A stretch of DNA of 64,000 bases from Diplonema papillatum. Its lineage: Eukaryota > Euglenozoa > Diplonemea > Diplonemida > Diplonemidae. A model generated the notes under the pieces. It saw nothing but the letters and a program-made list of their open reading frames with translations, was not told the DNA's origin and searched no databases. The stretch is from contig JAPJBO010000466.1 in the NCBI GenBank assembly GCA_030068145.1, positions 1-64,000 on the forward strand, read 5' to 3'. Positions 53,913 to 63,345 of this stretch are shown piece by piece (position 1 is the stretch's first letter; every line of letters starts with the position of its first letter). The position numbers were made by a program, and so were the translations under genes.

Positions 53913-54862
53913 AAATGCCGAAGCAGCTCGACAGGTCTGTTTGTTTAGGGTTTACGAGACAGGTCTGGTTCGTCTTAAACTTGCAAATTCGCTCAAGGAA
54001 CTTGGATTATAATTTCCCCAGGTGACCGTCGTCGAAAGGTTCTTTCAACTTGTTCCACTTGTTGCAACTTTTCCAAAGTTTGGCGAAAGCGGAGCCGGTA
54101 GGAGGTTCAGGGTCGTCGAAAGGACGAGTAAGCTGGATTATTATGGAACACTACCAAAAAGTGACGGTTGGCAGCGTATCGTGCTGAACAGGGGTTGATC
54201 GCACACGTGCCCACAGAGGTGGTGTCAGGACAACTTCTTTACGCGTCCAGAGGGACCTGTTGCTCAGGCCGGCGTTTGCGCGACCCGAACCATTTTTGCA
54301 GGCGCCGTTTGTGCGAGCCCTGATGCGCAAGCCGGCCTTTTGTGCAAATAATCGCACCTGTACGCGCAAGCCGGCTTTGTAGGCTTCCCAATGCAATTCA
54401 ATTGGGCGATCCGCAATATCGCTGGGTACTAAAAGGAGAATGGAAAACAAACTACTGTCCACGTGGACGCCGCCATGGCGGCACATGGTGTGTAAATGAA
54501 GAAGAGGGAGTACAAACAGAGGGGTCAATCAACGATGCACAAGAAGCTGCACACGAGAACGGATGGTGAGGCATCTTCGGCACCCAGCTAGAAACCTGGT
54601 CCCGATAGTGTGGCGGCGCACCCGGTGCTAGTATAACCAGCAACTCGTGTGCCGGTTGATCGTTTTCCCACTTGCATTTACCCTGTGTGTATTCAGGTAA
54701 GGAATTCTGATCAACCACCAAAACACGCTGCCTACGTCTTTTTAGCCTGCACAATACATTGAAGGGCAACCCACAAGATTGTTAGTACTAAAAAAAAACC
54801 ACCTCGAGTGGCGCACGGTGGAAGGGGGGAAACTCTGCCGCCTCCTCAAGATCCGGGTCGGC
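53913..54862. other. Intergenic stretch
   Basis: A diverged family C motif lies near 53980-54035. A relative of the 17.1 kb repeat (GATCAACCACCAAAACACGC) lies at 54650-54770. Tandem CGCAAGCCGGC words occur near 54330-54375. No gene is recognised. Confidence 0.45.
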
Positions 54863-55105
54863 CTATAGTCGTCGTCCTTTATACTCGCGGAGAAACCGGC
54901 GGCATCCGCCCCTAGCTTCTTGTTTAGGCAGGACAGAGAGGCTAGGTTCCCGCAAGTGTCGACTGCTCTGGCCGGTGTGATGATGCACGAGGCAAACACG
55001 ACAGTCAAACTTCCCGTTGTCAAACTCCGCGCAGCGCGGTAGCTTGCAAACGGGCACTGTGCCCGAGTTGACTTCCTCGAGGATATCAGTCCGAGTAAGT
55101 GCCAT
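54863..55105 (-). CDS. Small cysteine/histidine-rich open frame, possibly a gene or first exon
   Basis: The ATG at 55105 opens a frame of 80 residues starting MALTRTDILEEVNSGTVPVC. C-x5-C, CRVC and HHH are spaced as in small zinc-binding modules, but I cannot name the family. The region from about 55095 upstream belongs to dispersed repeat family J, so the 5' flank is repetitive. It could also be the first exon of a larger gene or chance. No acceptor is clearly positioned. Confidence 0.35.
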   Translation of the reverse strand: MALTRTDILEEVNSGTVPVCKLPRCAEFDNGKFDCRVCLVHHHTGQSSRHLREPSLSVLPKQEARGGCRRFLREYKGRRL

Positions 55106-55215
55106 TTTTGTTTGCACGTGCCGGGGGAGAATTAGCCTGCTAGTGAGTGAATATGCTCGTTAGGATAATCTCCCAAACACGCTGCCAGCGTTCTCTTTCG
55201 TGTTTACAATGCATT
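55095..55215 (-). repeat. Dispersed repeat family J, copy 2
   Basis: Reverse complement of 15338-15455. Confidence 0.7.
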
Positions 55216-55656
55216 GTTACTACGAAAAAGGTGCCTGCTCCGAGTGGCAACGGACATCCACACAGGACTTGATACGGCAGCCGTACGCGTGTGTGTGTGC
55301 GTGCATGTGTCATACGCATCGCTACCGTGCTGGGCCTCAACGAGAGAGAAACGAGTTTAGCGTGCAGGGATCATCACAGCTTCCGGTCGCCTCACGACGC
55401 ACGCGTGCTACTACGTGGTGGACGCAAGCCTGTTTCTCACTTCCGCGGCCTAATGTGTTGATGTTTGCGATGATGACTGGCGGGCTTGCTTGCCTCGCGG
55501 GCATCGAACGCACTCCCACTCACTTTGCCTTCGGCCATCGCTGGAAACGCATGCGGTCCGTCTAGTATGCGTGTCGGGAAGCGTCTCCGAAGTTCTCCGT
55601 CGGCGGCTATGGCCCGAAGATGACAACCCCGAGCCAAGTATAGCCACTTGACAGAA
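55216..55656. other. Intergenic stretch with a diverged family H segment
   Basis: GAGAGAGAAACGAGTTTAGC then GCAGGGATCATC near 55340-55375 resembles family H. No gene is recognised. Confidence 0.45.
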
Positions 55657-56526
55657 GCTGGGCTCTTCACACCCAACAGCCGGAGAACATGCAACACAGC
55701 GCGGGTGCACCAACCACAGTCTGGGATGCTTACACGACTTCCGCAACCACTGCTTGCTCGCACTTATGCTTGTTCACTGAGCTGCGTACTTGAGCAGGCA
55801 ACGACAGAAATTGTCGAAGGACACATAACCCTTCTGCGCCTGGGGGGCTACCATCCGCGTGGCCGGAAGCTTCACGCCGCAGTCTTCAAGGGCGTCCCAG
55901 TACCGAGCGAAAGCCTTGAAAGGAACCTAAGCTCTTCACACCCAACAGCCGGAGAACATGCAACACGTCGGCGCGGGTGCACCAACCACAGTCTGGGATG
56001 CTTCCACGACTTCCGCGGCAACGCCGCCGAAACGGCGTCAGTGGCAACCACTGCTTGCTCGCGCTTGTGCTTTTTTTCACTGAGCTGCGTACTTGAGCAG
56101 GCAACGACAGAAATTGTCGAAGGACACGTAACCCTTCTGCGCCTCGGGGGCTACCATCCGCGTGGCCGGAAGCTTCACGCCGCAGTCTTCAAGGGCGTCC
56201 CAGTACCGAGCGAAAGCCTTGAAAGGAACCTAAGCTCTTCACACCCAACAGCCGGAGAACATGCAACACGTCGGCGCGGGTGCACCAACCACAGTCTGGG
56301 ATGCTTCCACGACTTCCGCGGCAACGCCGCCGAAACGGCGTCAGTGGCAACCACTGCTTGCTCGCGCTTGTGCTTTTTTTCACTGAGCTGCGTACTTGAG
56401 CAGGCAACGACAGAAATTGTCGAAGGACACGTAACCCTTCTGCGCCTCGGGGGCTACCATCCGCGTGGCCGGAAGCTTCACGCCGCAGTCTTCAAGGGCG
56501 TCCCAGTACCGAGCGAAAGCCTTGAA
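55657..56526 (-). repeat. 303-bp tandem array made from the 3' end of the adjoining gene
   Basis: The word AGGAACCT starts at 55921, 56224 and 56527, exactly 303 bp apart. Each unit holds the final 45 or so codons of the terminal exon (WDALEDCGVKLPATRMVAPE to KYAAQ stop) plus about 170 bp of 3' flank. Two full units are nearly identical. The leftmost unit (55657-55920) is shortened and diverged. The unit nearest the gene is the gene's own end. Confidence 0.95.
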
Positions 56527-56867
56527 AGGAACCTGGTCGTCAGTCTTCGCCGCCGGGTGCAGCGCATTGAAAGCGCTCCGGAAGCTGGACTCGTCGAGCA
56601 TGACCGCGGGGATGGGCACTGAGCAGCGGAGGACGACCGCACTGGCCGGGGTGGACAGGGCCGGCGGCGCCGCCGACCGCGACGCCTTCGCGGCGCGGGC
56701 GCGCCGCAGGCTGCCGTTCCGGGAGTGGTGCAGCACGCTGGTCTGCCACACGCAGAGGCCGTGCTCGCTGACCGCGGAGACCAGGTCGCTGTGGACGGTG
56801 ATCTGCCGGACGGTGCCGCGCAGGCCGTTGAGCATCTCGCGCTGGGCCGACGACTTCAACTCCCAGC
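56380..56867 (-). CDS. Terminal exon of a WD-like protein of unknown function
   Basis: An acceptor (CACCCACACAG before 56867) opens an exon of 161 codons starting WELKSSAQREMLNGLRG. TVRQITVHSDLVSAVSEHGL followed by CVWQTS has the look of a WD-repeat strand pair. After a low-complexity Ala/Ser/Arg linker, the last 75 residues (LDESSFRSAFNALHPAAKTD to YVSFDNFCRCLLKYAAQ) resemble an EF-hand-like helical tail without clear calcium ligands. Upstream exons were not found, although a decayed piece of the same exon lies at 57180-57308. The protein family is not identified. Confidence 0.65.
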
Positions 56868-57179
56868 CTGTGTGGGTGCGTGTTTTCCATTTGCTGAGAT
56901 CTTTCGGGCGTGTTTAGAGTGACCCGACCTTCGTCAAATTGGTTCTTTTGTAGTATTCCAAGGGTTTCGAGCTCAAGGCTACTGTCTAGCGTTTTTCCTT
57001 TGCTGAGAACTGTCGTGCGTGTTACATGCGTTTTAGAGTGAACCGACCTTCGTCAAATAGGTTCTTTGTAGCATTGGGGGTGTGCATATGTTTTGAGTAT
57101 TTGGGGCACTGCATGCAGGTGCGGTCGTTGTGATCTATTTGTCTATCCTGAAGCCTGCTTTTTAGTGCCCCAACAGTTG
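56868..57179. other. Presumed intron or intergenic stretch with duplicated motif
   Basis: TTTAGAGTGACCCGACCTTC (about 56914) and TTTTAGAGTGAACCGACCTT (about 57030), each followed by CGTCAAAT and GGTTCTTT, are two copies of a diverged family C-like motif. No coding exon is seen. Confidence 0.5.
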
Positions 57180-57308
57180 GTGTAGCATGACAGCAAGGTA
57201 CGGGCACCGAACAGCGGAGGACGACCGCGCTATCGGGGTGGACAGGGCCGGCGGCACCGCCGTAGGCTGCCGTTTCGGGAGTGGTGCAGCACGCTGGTCT
57301 GCCACACG
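57180..57308 (-). pseudogene. Decayed partial copy of the WD-like terminal exon
   Basis: On the minus strand CGTGTGGCAGACCAGCGTGC and the following CACCACTCCCG, then CGGTCGTCCTCCGCTG, match the exon at about 56620-56755. A deletion removes the arginine-rich linker, and the frame meets a stop after CVWQTSVLHHSRNGSL. Confidence 0.85.
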
Positions 57309-57540
57309 CAGGTAGGATATGAAACCTTGAGGGACTAGTCCTCTTTGTTATTTTTAGCCGCGGTATTGTGTGCACCTCGTTCTTCGTCACGGGTTTCGCT
57401 CGTGAACGCAGACCAATCCAGAGTTAGAGCTCATCAGTGGGTCCTTTGGACGGGGACTTTCGGTCCTGTTCCGGTACTATCACAACTTTCTGGTTTCATT
57501 GTTCGTCGCATCCTTACTTCGTCACACCCCGGACTTCAGC
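57304..57540 (+). repeat. Direct repeat, copy 1 (shared with 57861-58075)
   Basis: AACCTTGAGGGACTAGTCCT, GTGTGCACCTCGTTCTTCGT, then TGGGTCCTTTGGACGGGGAC and TATCACAACTTTCTGGTT also occur at 57861-58075. It starts directly at the edge of the exon fragment. Confidence 0.88.
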
Positions 57541-57559
57541 AGCCATATACTAAGTCAAT

Positions 57560-57700
57560 GCGGGAGTGAAAAAATGCGGGAGTGCAATGCGGGAGTGCCA
57601 CTCCCGCATTGAGGGAGTGCCCCTCTCTCATTGAGGTCCCACTCCCTCATTGAGAGGGTCCCACTCCCGCATTGAGGGCAAAACCACTCCCGCAATCCGG
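57560..57700. repeat. CACTCCCGCATTGAG inverted and tandem repeat
   Basis: Short units of 14-25 bp with CACTCCCGCATTGAGGG and their complements (GCGGGAGTG) alternate, giving strong potential for stem formation. Confidence 0.8.
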
Positions 57701-57736
57701 AGTGGGAGCGGGGTGCAAGTAAAAAGAGGGGGGAAA

Positions 57737-58075
57737 ACTTAGTTTAATGTTTAGGCAGAACACTGCCTTACATACATGTTTGATGCTAGCATCAAGTCTT
57801 CGTCGAAGAAAGTGTAAAATAAAATAGGGGAAAGGGTCGCAGGGAGTGTAAGACTCCGCAGGTAGGGTCTGGAACCTTGGGGGACTATTCCTCTGTATTC
57901 TTTTTTTCACCGCGGTGTTGTGTGCACCTCGTTCTTTGTCTCTGGTTTCAATGAACGCATGCCAATCCAAAATTAGAGCTCTTCAGTGGGTCCTTTGGAC
58001 GGGGACTTTCGGTCCTGTTCCGGTGCTATCACAACTTTCTGGTTCCAATGTATATCGCATCCTTCCTTCGTCAGA
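57737..58075 (+). other. Hairpin family D, longest copy
   Basis: The stems GGCAG-AACA-CTGCC, TTGATGC-TA-GCATCAA and TCTTC-GTC-GAAGA are followed by GTAAAATAAAATAGGGGAAA, GGTAGGGTCTGGAACCTTGG and then the 215-bp segment shared with 57304-57540. This suggests the family D unit is at least 340 bp long. Confidence 0.65.
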
Positions 58076-58126
58076 TTGAAAAAAGGGGGTTCTGGTTTGG
58101 GTTGTGGCTCGTAGCCAACCGCCAGC

Positions 58127-58264
58127 CGGGTATGCCGAAAGGGGAAATGATGTGATGGCGCAAGCCAACCTGGTATGCCGAAAGGGGAAAATGATGTGAT
58201 GGCGCAAGCCAACCTGGTATGCCGAAAGGGGAAAATGATGTGATGGCGCAAGCCAACCTGGCTC
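58127..58264 (+). repeat. 44-bp tandem repeat, three copies
   Basis: TATGCCGAAAGGGGAAA starts at 58131, 58174 and 58218, with CGCAAGCCAACCTGG between copies. It is nearly perfect. Confidence 0.92.
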
Positions 58265-58272
58265 GAAGCCGA

Positions 58273-58321
58273 TTGAAAACAACATCTGCCTGTTTCTGCA
58301 ACAGGCAGATGTCGTTTTCAA
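58273..58321. other. 22-bp inverted repeat just upstream of the retroelement
   Basis: TTGAAAACAACATCTGCCTG plus TT, a TCTGC loop, and the reverse complement with a single mismatch. It follows the 44-bp tandem repeats. Confidence 0.9.
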
Positions 58322-58638
58322 CAGGTCCGGTTGGCACTGTCCCACGTCTGGTACGAGCTGGCTGTCCGCGATAAGCTCTTCCCTGTGCATAGTTTGTTTC
58401 CCGTCGGTCTCCTGATGGCATCGCTTCTCTCCCGCCGGGTTGTTGGAACGTTGTGCCGTCTGCTGCGGTCCCCACGCCTTCTTGCTCCTTTCGACGAGAC
58501 GACAACTCGACTTGGAAGTTTCGGGTGCCTGTTTTGGCTGCTGCTCGCGCTGTACTTTCTCGCCAACATCTGGCTCCCAGGTCCCAGGACTGGGGCGGTT
58601 TGTCTCCTGGACGCAACGGCTTCGATGCACCCCCTAAC

Positions 58639-60666
58639 ATGGCCCCTATGCACTCCACACTGACGTGTTTCGCTACCCCCCTCCCCAAGCGCCCCGCCAG
58701 CGCCCCTTCAGCCACCTTCATGGTGATCGGCAACGACAACCGACGCCACTGCGTGACGGCCTCGCTCCATGAGCGACTGGACGACGTCCTTGTCTCCCGC
58801 GGCCTCATCGCTGGTCCGACGGATCGTGTGATTCGTGGCTGCGGCGGCCCAGTCCCTCTGGACAAGACGCTTGGGGAGAACGGGTTCACCGCCGGTCTGG
58901 GTGGGAGCCTCAGCGTGTGCCCTCGCCTGCTCGGGGGTATAGGCAGTCTCGCAGGGAACCCGACGACTATGTTCCTCGCGCGGTCCACTCGTCTCCCTCC
59001 CGAGGGGACAGCAGGGGACATGGTAACAACAGCCGACGACGTAATCAACCTCGCCCCGCTCAACTGCCTCGACACGACGCTGACAATCGACGTGGCGCAG
59101 ACCGTGAACCGTACCTCGACCGCAACGCCACATCCGCACCACACACCCGGCAGCGAACCACGGACCCAGTCTTGGCTGACAACGCCGGACCTGTGACCCG
59201 CCGAAGACTTCTGTGCACTCCGTTCAACAACCCCGTCCCTTTGTCACCGGCTGGGAAGAGGAAGAAGTGGAGCTGAAGGCGACGGTGCTGCTCAGGGACC
59301 TCGACGACCACGACCAACGCGAAACGGCAACCCAGGCCCTGACGGAAAACGTCTCGCTCGCCATGCGGATGTACGTTCGGGCCTGCGTCTGCCGCAACAT
59401 CACCACCGGCTTTAGGGGGGCCAAAAAATGCCCGCTGTTCACGAAGGGTGCCTACCTCGAAACGTACGAGGTCTCGTTCGGTGTCCCAAATCGTCCCTCG
59501 ACAGCGTTCTGGCGTCTACTTTTGCTGCTGGCATCTACCTCGCCATGTCTGAGGAAGCCCGGCACGAGTACACCGAGATCATGCTTGGTGACTCTGCACC
59601 CCTCTCGGAGGCTATCCAGTGGCACGAGACGCTTGGACATCGCTCGAGGGGTATCGTCCAGTGCCGCGGCGACTACGGGATCAGGGTCGCAAAGGCTGAT
59701 GGGGACAAGGTCATCGGGCTTGTGTTGCCTGACGGCAAAGTCGAGGTCGGTTACTTTCTTGTTGAGGGCGTCCCGTCTCGGACTGTCGCTGACACGCTCG
59801 CGCAGAAGTTGTCTTCAGCAGGTTGGCCTGTCGTCCCGCTGTTCCAGAAGCGCCGGGGGGCCCTGACGGCAGACTGGGTCGTTAAGTCCTAGAAACACCC
59901 GGCCGTTGATTCGTACGTGAGGAACGGGGTCACTCTGCGCTTCCGGCATACCCCCCGCCCCCCGCTCGAACAAGCAAAGCTGAAGGGAGGTGAACCGCCC
60001 GCCGCTCATTCCCCGGAAGCTCCCGATACCACGGCCTACCCTGACCCCCTCTCCGACAGCCTCGTGAAACGCCCTCGCGCATACTTCGACCTGATGTACG
60101 GGGATCGTGCTGCGAACGCGTGGCGGAAGGCAGCCGAAGCGGCCGGCGCCCCCGACGAAGACATCAACGAAACCCCCCTGGAAGGCGGTCGATCCGTTGG
60201 ACAGGAAGTACCGCCTGCCCCGCCCCCGTGTTCACAATCCGCGTCCCCTGTACCTGCACCCACTGTGAACCCTCAACCAATGCCGTCGGACCCCCGTATC
60301 ACCAACCTCGAGCAGACGATTGCTGGCCTGGCTGCAAGTGTTCAGCAGATTTTCGGCGCCATGCAGACCCAGATGCAACAAACGGCTCACCACCCAGCCC
60401 CCCAGCCGGCAGTCGTCCCCAGCCAGGATAGCGTCGTGTCTCAGTCACCACCTCAACAGACCCAGGGCTCGGTGTCGGGCTCCTCCCAATCCACAGCCGA
60501 AGCCCGTCGGGACCCTCCAGCCGAGCGGCCAGCGACGCCCAACCCGCACAAGGACCGCGACTCTCGACCTGGAAACAGGAATCGCGCCGACAAACCTCGC
60601 CGGAATAGCTGCAACAGCGACAATTTTCGCGGCCGTAGCGCCGGCCGCGGAAGACCCCTCGCATAG
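58639..60666 (+). pseudogene. Retrotransposon ORF1 with ubiquitin-like domain, frameshifted
   Basis: From ATG 58639, residues about 25-100 form a ubiquitin-like domain: LHERLDDVLVSRGL, then VIRGCGGPVPLDKTLGENGF and LSVCPRLLGG, including a terminal Gly-Gly. A basic, Pro/Arg-rich stretch follows. The protein then moves between frames: KATVLLRDLDDHDQRETATQ at about 59270, EARHEYTEIMLGDSAPLSEA at about 59550, each in another frame. A TAG at 59890 interrupts otherwise continuous reading (VVKS, stop, KHPAVDSYV). The last part is Pro/Gln-rich with an Arg-rich end (NRADKPRRNSCNSDNF). This may be the nucleic-acid-binding ORF1 protein, now decayed. Confidence 0.75.
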
Positions 60667-60704
60667 AAATCGTCCGGCGAGTACACCCCCCCTCGGCGGC
60701 GCGA

Positions 60705-61976
60705 GCTTGCTCACGGTGTTATCCTTCGTCTCGTTCAACTGTGGCTCTTTCTTCGCTCGGGAGAATCTGTCACAAGGCGAGGAAAACATCAGCAGAGGCG
60801 TAGCCGCCCATACCCCGCACGAACCGGACGTGATCCTCCTGCAGGAGACCTGGTTGACGCGCCGGTCACCTCCACCAGTCCTCTACGGCTACAGGGTCTT
60901 TAGGCGGGATCGGGGTGGCGGCGTGAGAGGCGGAGGTGTCATAATTTTCGTCAAGGCCAACCTACACGTGAAAGAGATCCCCGTTCCCGCCTGGTTGCAA
61001 AATACAACAACAGAATGCGTGGCAGTCGAGATCTCCCGCATCGGTCTCCCGTCGCTGAAGGTCTACAACGTGTACCACCCACCGCCGAAATCCTCCCACA
61101 CAAACCTCGACATGGAGCCCTTTCCAATGGACGACACCGTCATCATTGCCGGGGACCTCAACACCCACCACCCGGACTGGTCCCACGGGGCTATCAACGC
61201 GGGCGGACGCAACTTGAAGGACTGGCTTGTCGAAGTGTCGGCGATGGTTTGCAACAACCCCGCGGTGCACACGATGCTGCCGAGGCCGGGTATTCGGGAC
61301 TCTTCCCCCGATGTAGTCATCACTTCCCGCACTCCCGGTCTCGTCCTGAACTGGAGGAGACTAGACTCATGGAAGTCCGATCATTATCCGATCGCCTTCG
61401 AAGTTCCGAGGGGGTACAGGCAGCCTCGTGCCCCTCGGCCCAAATGGTTTTCCTGGAAACGAGCAGACTGGGAAGAGATGATGATCCGGTTAGAGGCTGA
61501 GAGCGCAGCCCTTCTCGCCAACAGACCGGCGACCAACACCCAGTTCGCCAAACGCATCGCTTCCTGTTTCCGCCGGGCCATTCACGATTTTGTGCCTAAA
61601 CACACCCAGGGTCGCCGCGCGTACAAAGCCTGGTGGACCCCGGAGCTCACTATCCTGGAACGCGAAAAAGCCACCGCGTTTGCTGAGTTGCAGGCAGCAC
61701 CCGACTCTCCGGACAAGATCTGCGCACATCTCGAAAAGTTGTCCCAATTCAGCGAGGCTGCCACGCGGGCTAAGACCAGCCACTGCGATAAGATTGCTGT
61801 CCGGATCAACCGATGCACTGGTGTAGCTCTCCTTTTCCGCCAGGTGCGGATGCTAGACGGCAGGGGAGGACAGCACCAATCCATTCCCCCGCTGGAACGG
61901 CAAAGCTTTCTGTGTCGACGCCAAAGGCAAAGCCGAGCTCTTCGGACGGCACCTCGAGGCCGTATGTGGGGACCAG
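60705..61976 (+). pseudogene. Retrotransposon ORF2, APE-type endonuclease portion
   Basis: The endonuclease nicks target DNA to start reverse transcription. The conserved blocks are in order: SFNCGSF, PDVILLQETWL (catalytic Glu), GGGVIIFVK, LKVYNVYHPP, VIIAGDLNTHHPDW (Asp/Asn), SSPDVVITSR, and SWKSDHYPI (Asp-His). The linker to the RT follows (RRAYKAWWTPELTILEREKA). Around 61810-61860 the frame changes, and the continuing protein (FCVDAKGKAELFGRHLEAVC) is in another plus-strand frame. All catalytic residues of the endonuclease are present, but ORF2 as a whole is broken. Confidence 0.85.
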
Positions 61977-62140
61977 ACGCTTGGCTCCTCCGTCCAGCCT
62001 CGACAGGAACTCAGAACAGATGCCGTGCGGGTCAAGGGACGTCTTCGGGTCGAGGTCCTTCAGGGCACGATCGAGCTCATCCTCGGTTATAGGCCCGCAG
62101 CCGATGTCGTCGTCGGATGGGCGCTTTTTCGGGGCCCATC
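61977..62140 (-). pseudogene. Inverted segment of the retrotransposon RT region
   Basis: The minus strand reads GPITEDELDRALKDLDPKTS then LDPHGICSEFLSRL, an unmistakable early RT segment that should be on the plus strand between the HLEAVC region and the LELLNISRDEGFVPDSWRDA region. Breakpoints are approximate to about 20 bp. Confidence 0.85.
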
Positions 62141-62333
62141 GGTGGGAGGGGACTGCGCTAGCGCCCTCGAGCTCCTCAACATTTCTCGGGATGAGGGGTT
62201 CGTCCCGGACTCCTGGCGTGATGCCCATGTCATTCCCGCCGCGAAGCCCGGCAGGGACCACTCCCTACCCGAGGGTTACCGCCCGATCTCTCTGACGAGC
62301 GTTACCTCTAAGCTGATGGAGGAGATTGTCAAG
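62141..62333 (+). pseudogene. Retrotransposon RT region, early motifs, truncated
   Basis: ALELLNISRDEGFVPDSWRD, AHVIPAAKPGRDHSLPEGYR and PISLTSVTSKLMEEIV are motifs 0-1 of LINE reverse transcriptases. Reading then continues by chance into the antisense of the WD-membrane gene fragment. Confidence 0.85.
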
Positions 62334-62566
62334 AACCTTGTAGATCTGCCCCTTCTCCAGCAGGTCGCTGATGGTACGGTCCGCCCGGACCGCCATTTCG
62401 CGGATCCACGCGATCTCGTCGCGCTTCTCGTCGACGGCCCGCTTCGCGGCCTCCCACGGGACGGTTCCACCGCGCACAGGTGCCGGTTGAGGGGCAGCAG
62501 CCCGGACCACAGCTGGTCGGGACGGGAGTAGAGGCTGTTTCGGAACAGCTCCTCGAGCATGTCCCC
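62334..62566 (-). pseudogene. Truncated duplicate of the WD-membrane gene, copy 1
   Basis: It encodes the segment from LEELFRNSLYSRPDQLWSGL to DLLEKGQIYK with a one-base deletion near 62466 (GGACGGTTCC against GGACGGTTTCC) that shifts the frame. It is joined on its left to the retroelement and on its right to a family A tail. Confidence 0.9.
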
Positions 62567-62590
62567 CAAAGCAGGTGCTTTTTACAAAAA
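62567..62590 (+). repeat. Family A tail remnant
   Basis: CAAAGCAGGTGCTTTTTACA and AAAAG only. It directly follows the truncated gene copy. Confidence 0.65.
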
Positions 62591-62642
62591 GAACAAGTGA
62601 AAACGGGGTTTTGCCCGGAGGGTTATCGTGTTCTTCTGCAGA

Positions 62643-63008
62643 TACTTTGAGCTATGATTATTAGTGTCTAGGTTTTCGTAAACTGCACGCCTTCTTACCC
62701 GAAACAGAAGACAAGACAAGACCCTCGGTCAAAGGCGCCGGAAAGGCATACATGTGACTGTCGAGTGGCATGCGGCAAACACGACGCCTCCCGCCGCCGC
62801 AACCGCGGTGACGGCGGAGGGCAGCCCTACCAGCGTCTTGTAGATCTGCCCCTTCTCCATCAAGTCGCTGATGGTACGGTCCGCCCGGACCGCCATCTCG
62901 CGGATCCGCGCGATCTCGTCGCGCTTTTCGTCGACGGCCCGCTTCGCGGCCTCCCACGGGACGGTTTCCACCGCGCACAGGTGCCGGTTGAGGGGCAGCA
63001 GCCCGGAT
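62643..63008 (-). pseudogene. Truncated duplicate of the WD-membrane gene, copy 2
   Basis: It covers the C-terminal 95 or so codons and 3' flank of the intact gene, with stop and membrane segment (VGLPSAVTAVAAAGGVVFAA), and begins abruptly at the SGLLPLNRHL segment. The offset from the gene is about 610 bp. It is nearly identical to the gene apart from a few substitutions. Confidence 0.92.
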
Positions 63009-63250
63009 CGCATTTGCTACAAAGCAAAGTTGCCCTGGGTAACTGAGTCCCGATTTGAACACGAGCACAAGTATTGTGTTACTCGCGCAGTTGTGCACAC
63101 GTGATCATCAGGAGCTGATGGGCACATTGTAATGCTGCCCCAGTTGGGGCACATTGTAATGCTGCCCCAGTTGACTAACTGGAAGAGAAGGTCCGCTTGC
63201 TGAAGACGGGAAGCACAAAGGCCTTGCAGAAGGCACTCGATGTTGTTATC
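63009..63250. other. Spacer between copies
   Basis: It contains GGGCACATTGTAATGCTGCC in tandem (63119-63173), giving about two copies of a 27-bp unit. Confidence 0.7.
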
Positions 63251-63345
63251 GTGTGCAGATACTTTGAGCTATGATTATTAGTGTCTAAGTTTTCGTAAAC
63301 TGCACGCTTTCTTACCCGAAACAGAAGACAAGACAAGACCCTCGG

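Larger units (their letters stand above)
58639..62333 (+). mobile_element. Decayed non-LTR retrotransposon with APE-type endonuclease
   Basis: Two successive coding regions lie in the order expected for a LINE: ORF1, then ORF2 with endonuclease and reverse transcriptase. ORF1 has frameshifts and an in-frame stop. ORF2 is intact through the endonuclease, then suffers an internal inversion and stops in the early RT region, where sequence of the WD-membrane gene takes over at about 62333. The palm domain, 3' end and poly-A are missing. The 3' truncation differs from the usual 5' truncation of LINE insertions. Confidence 0.88.
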
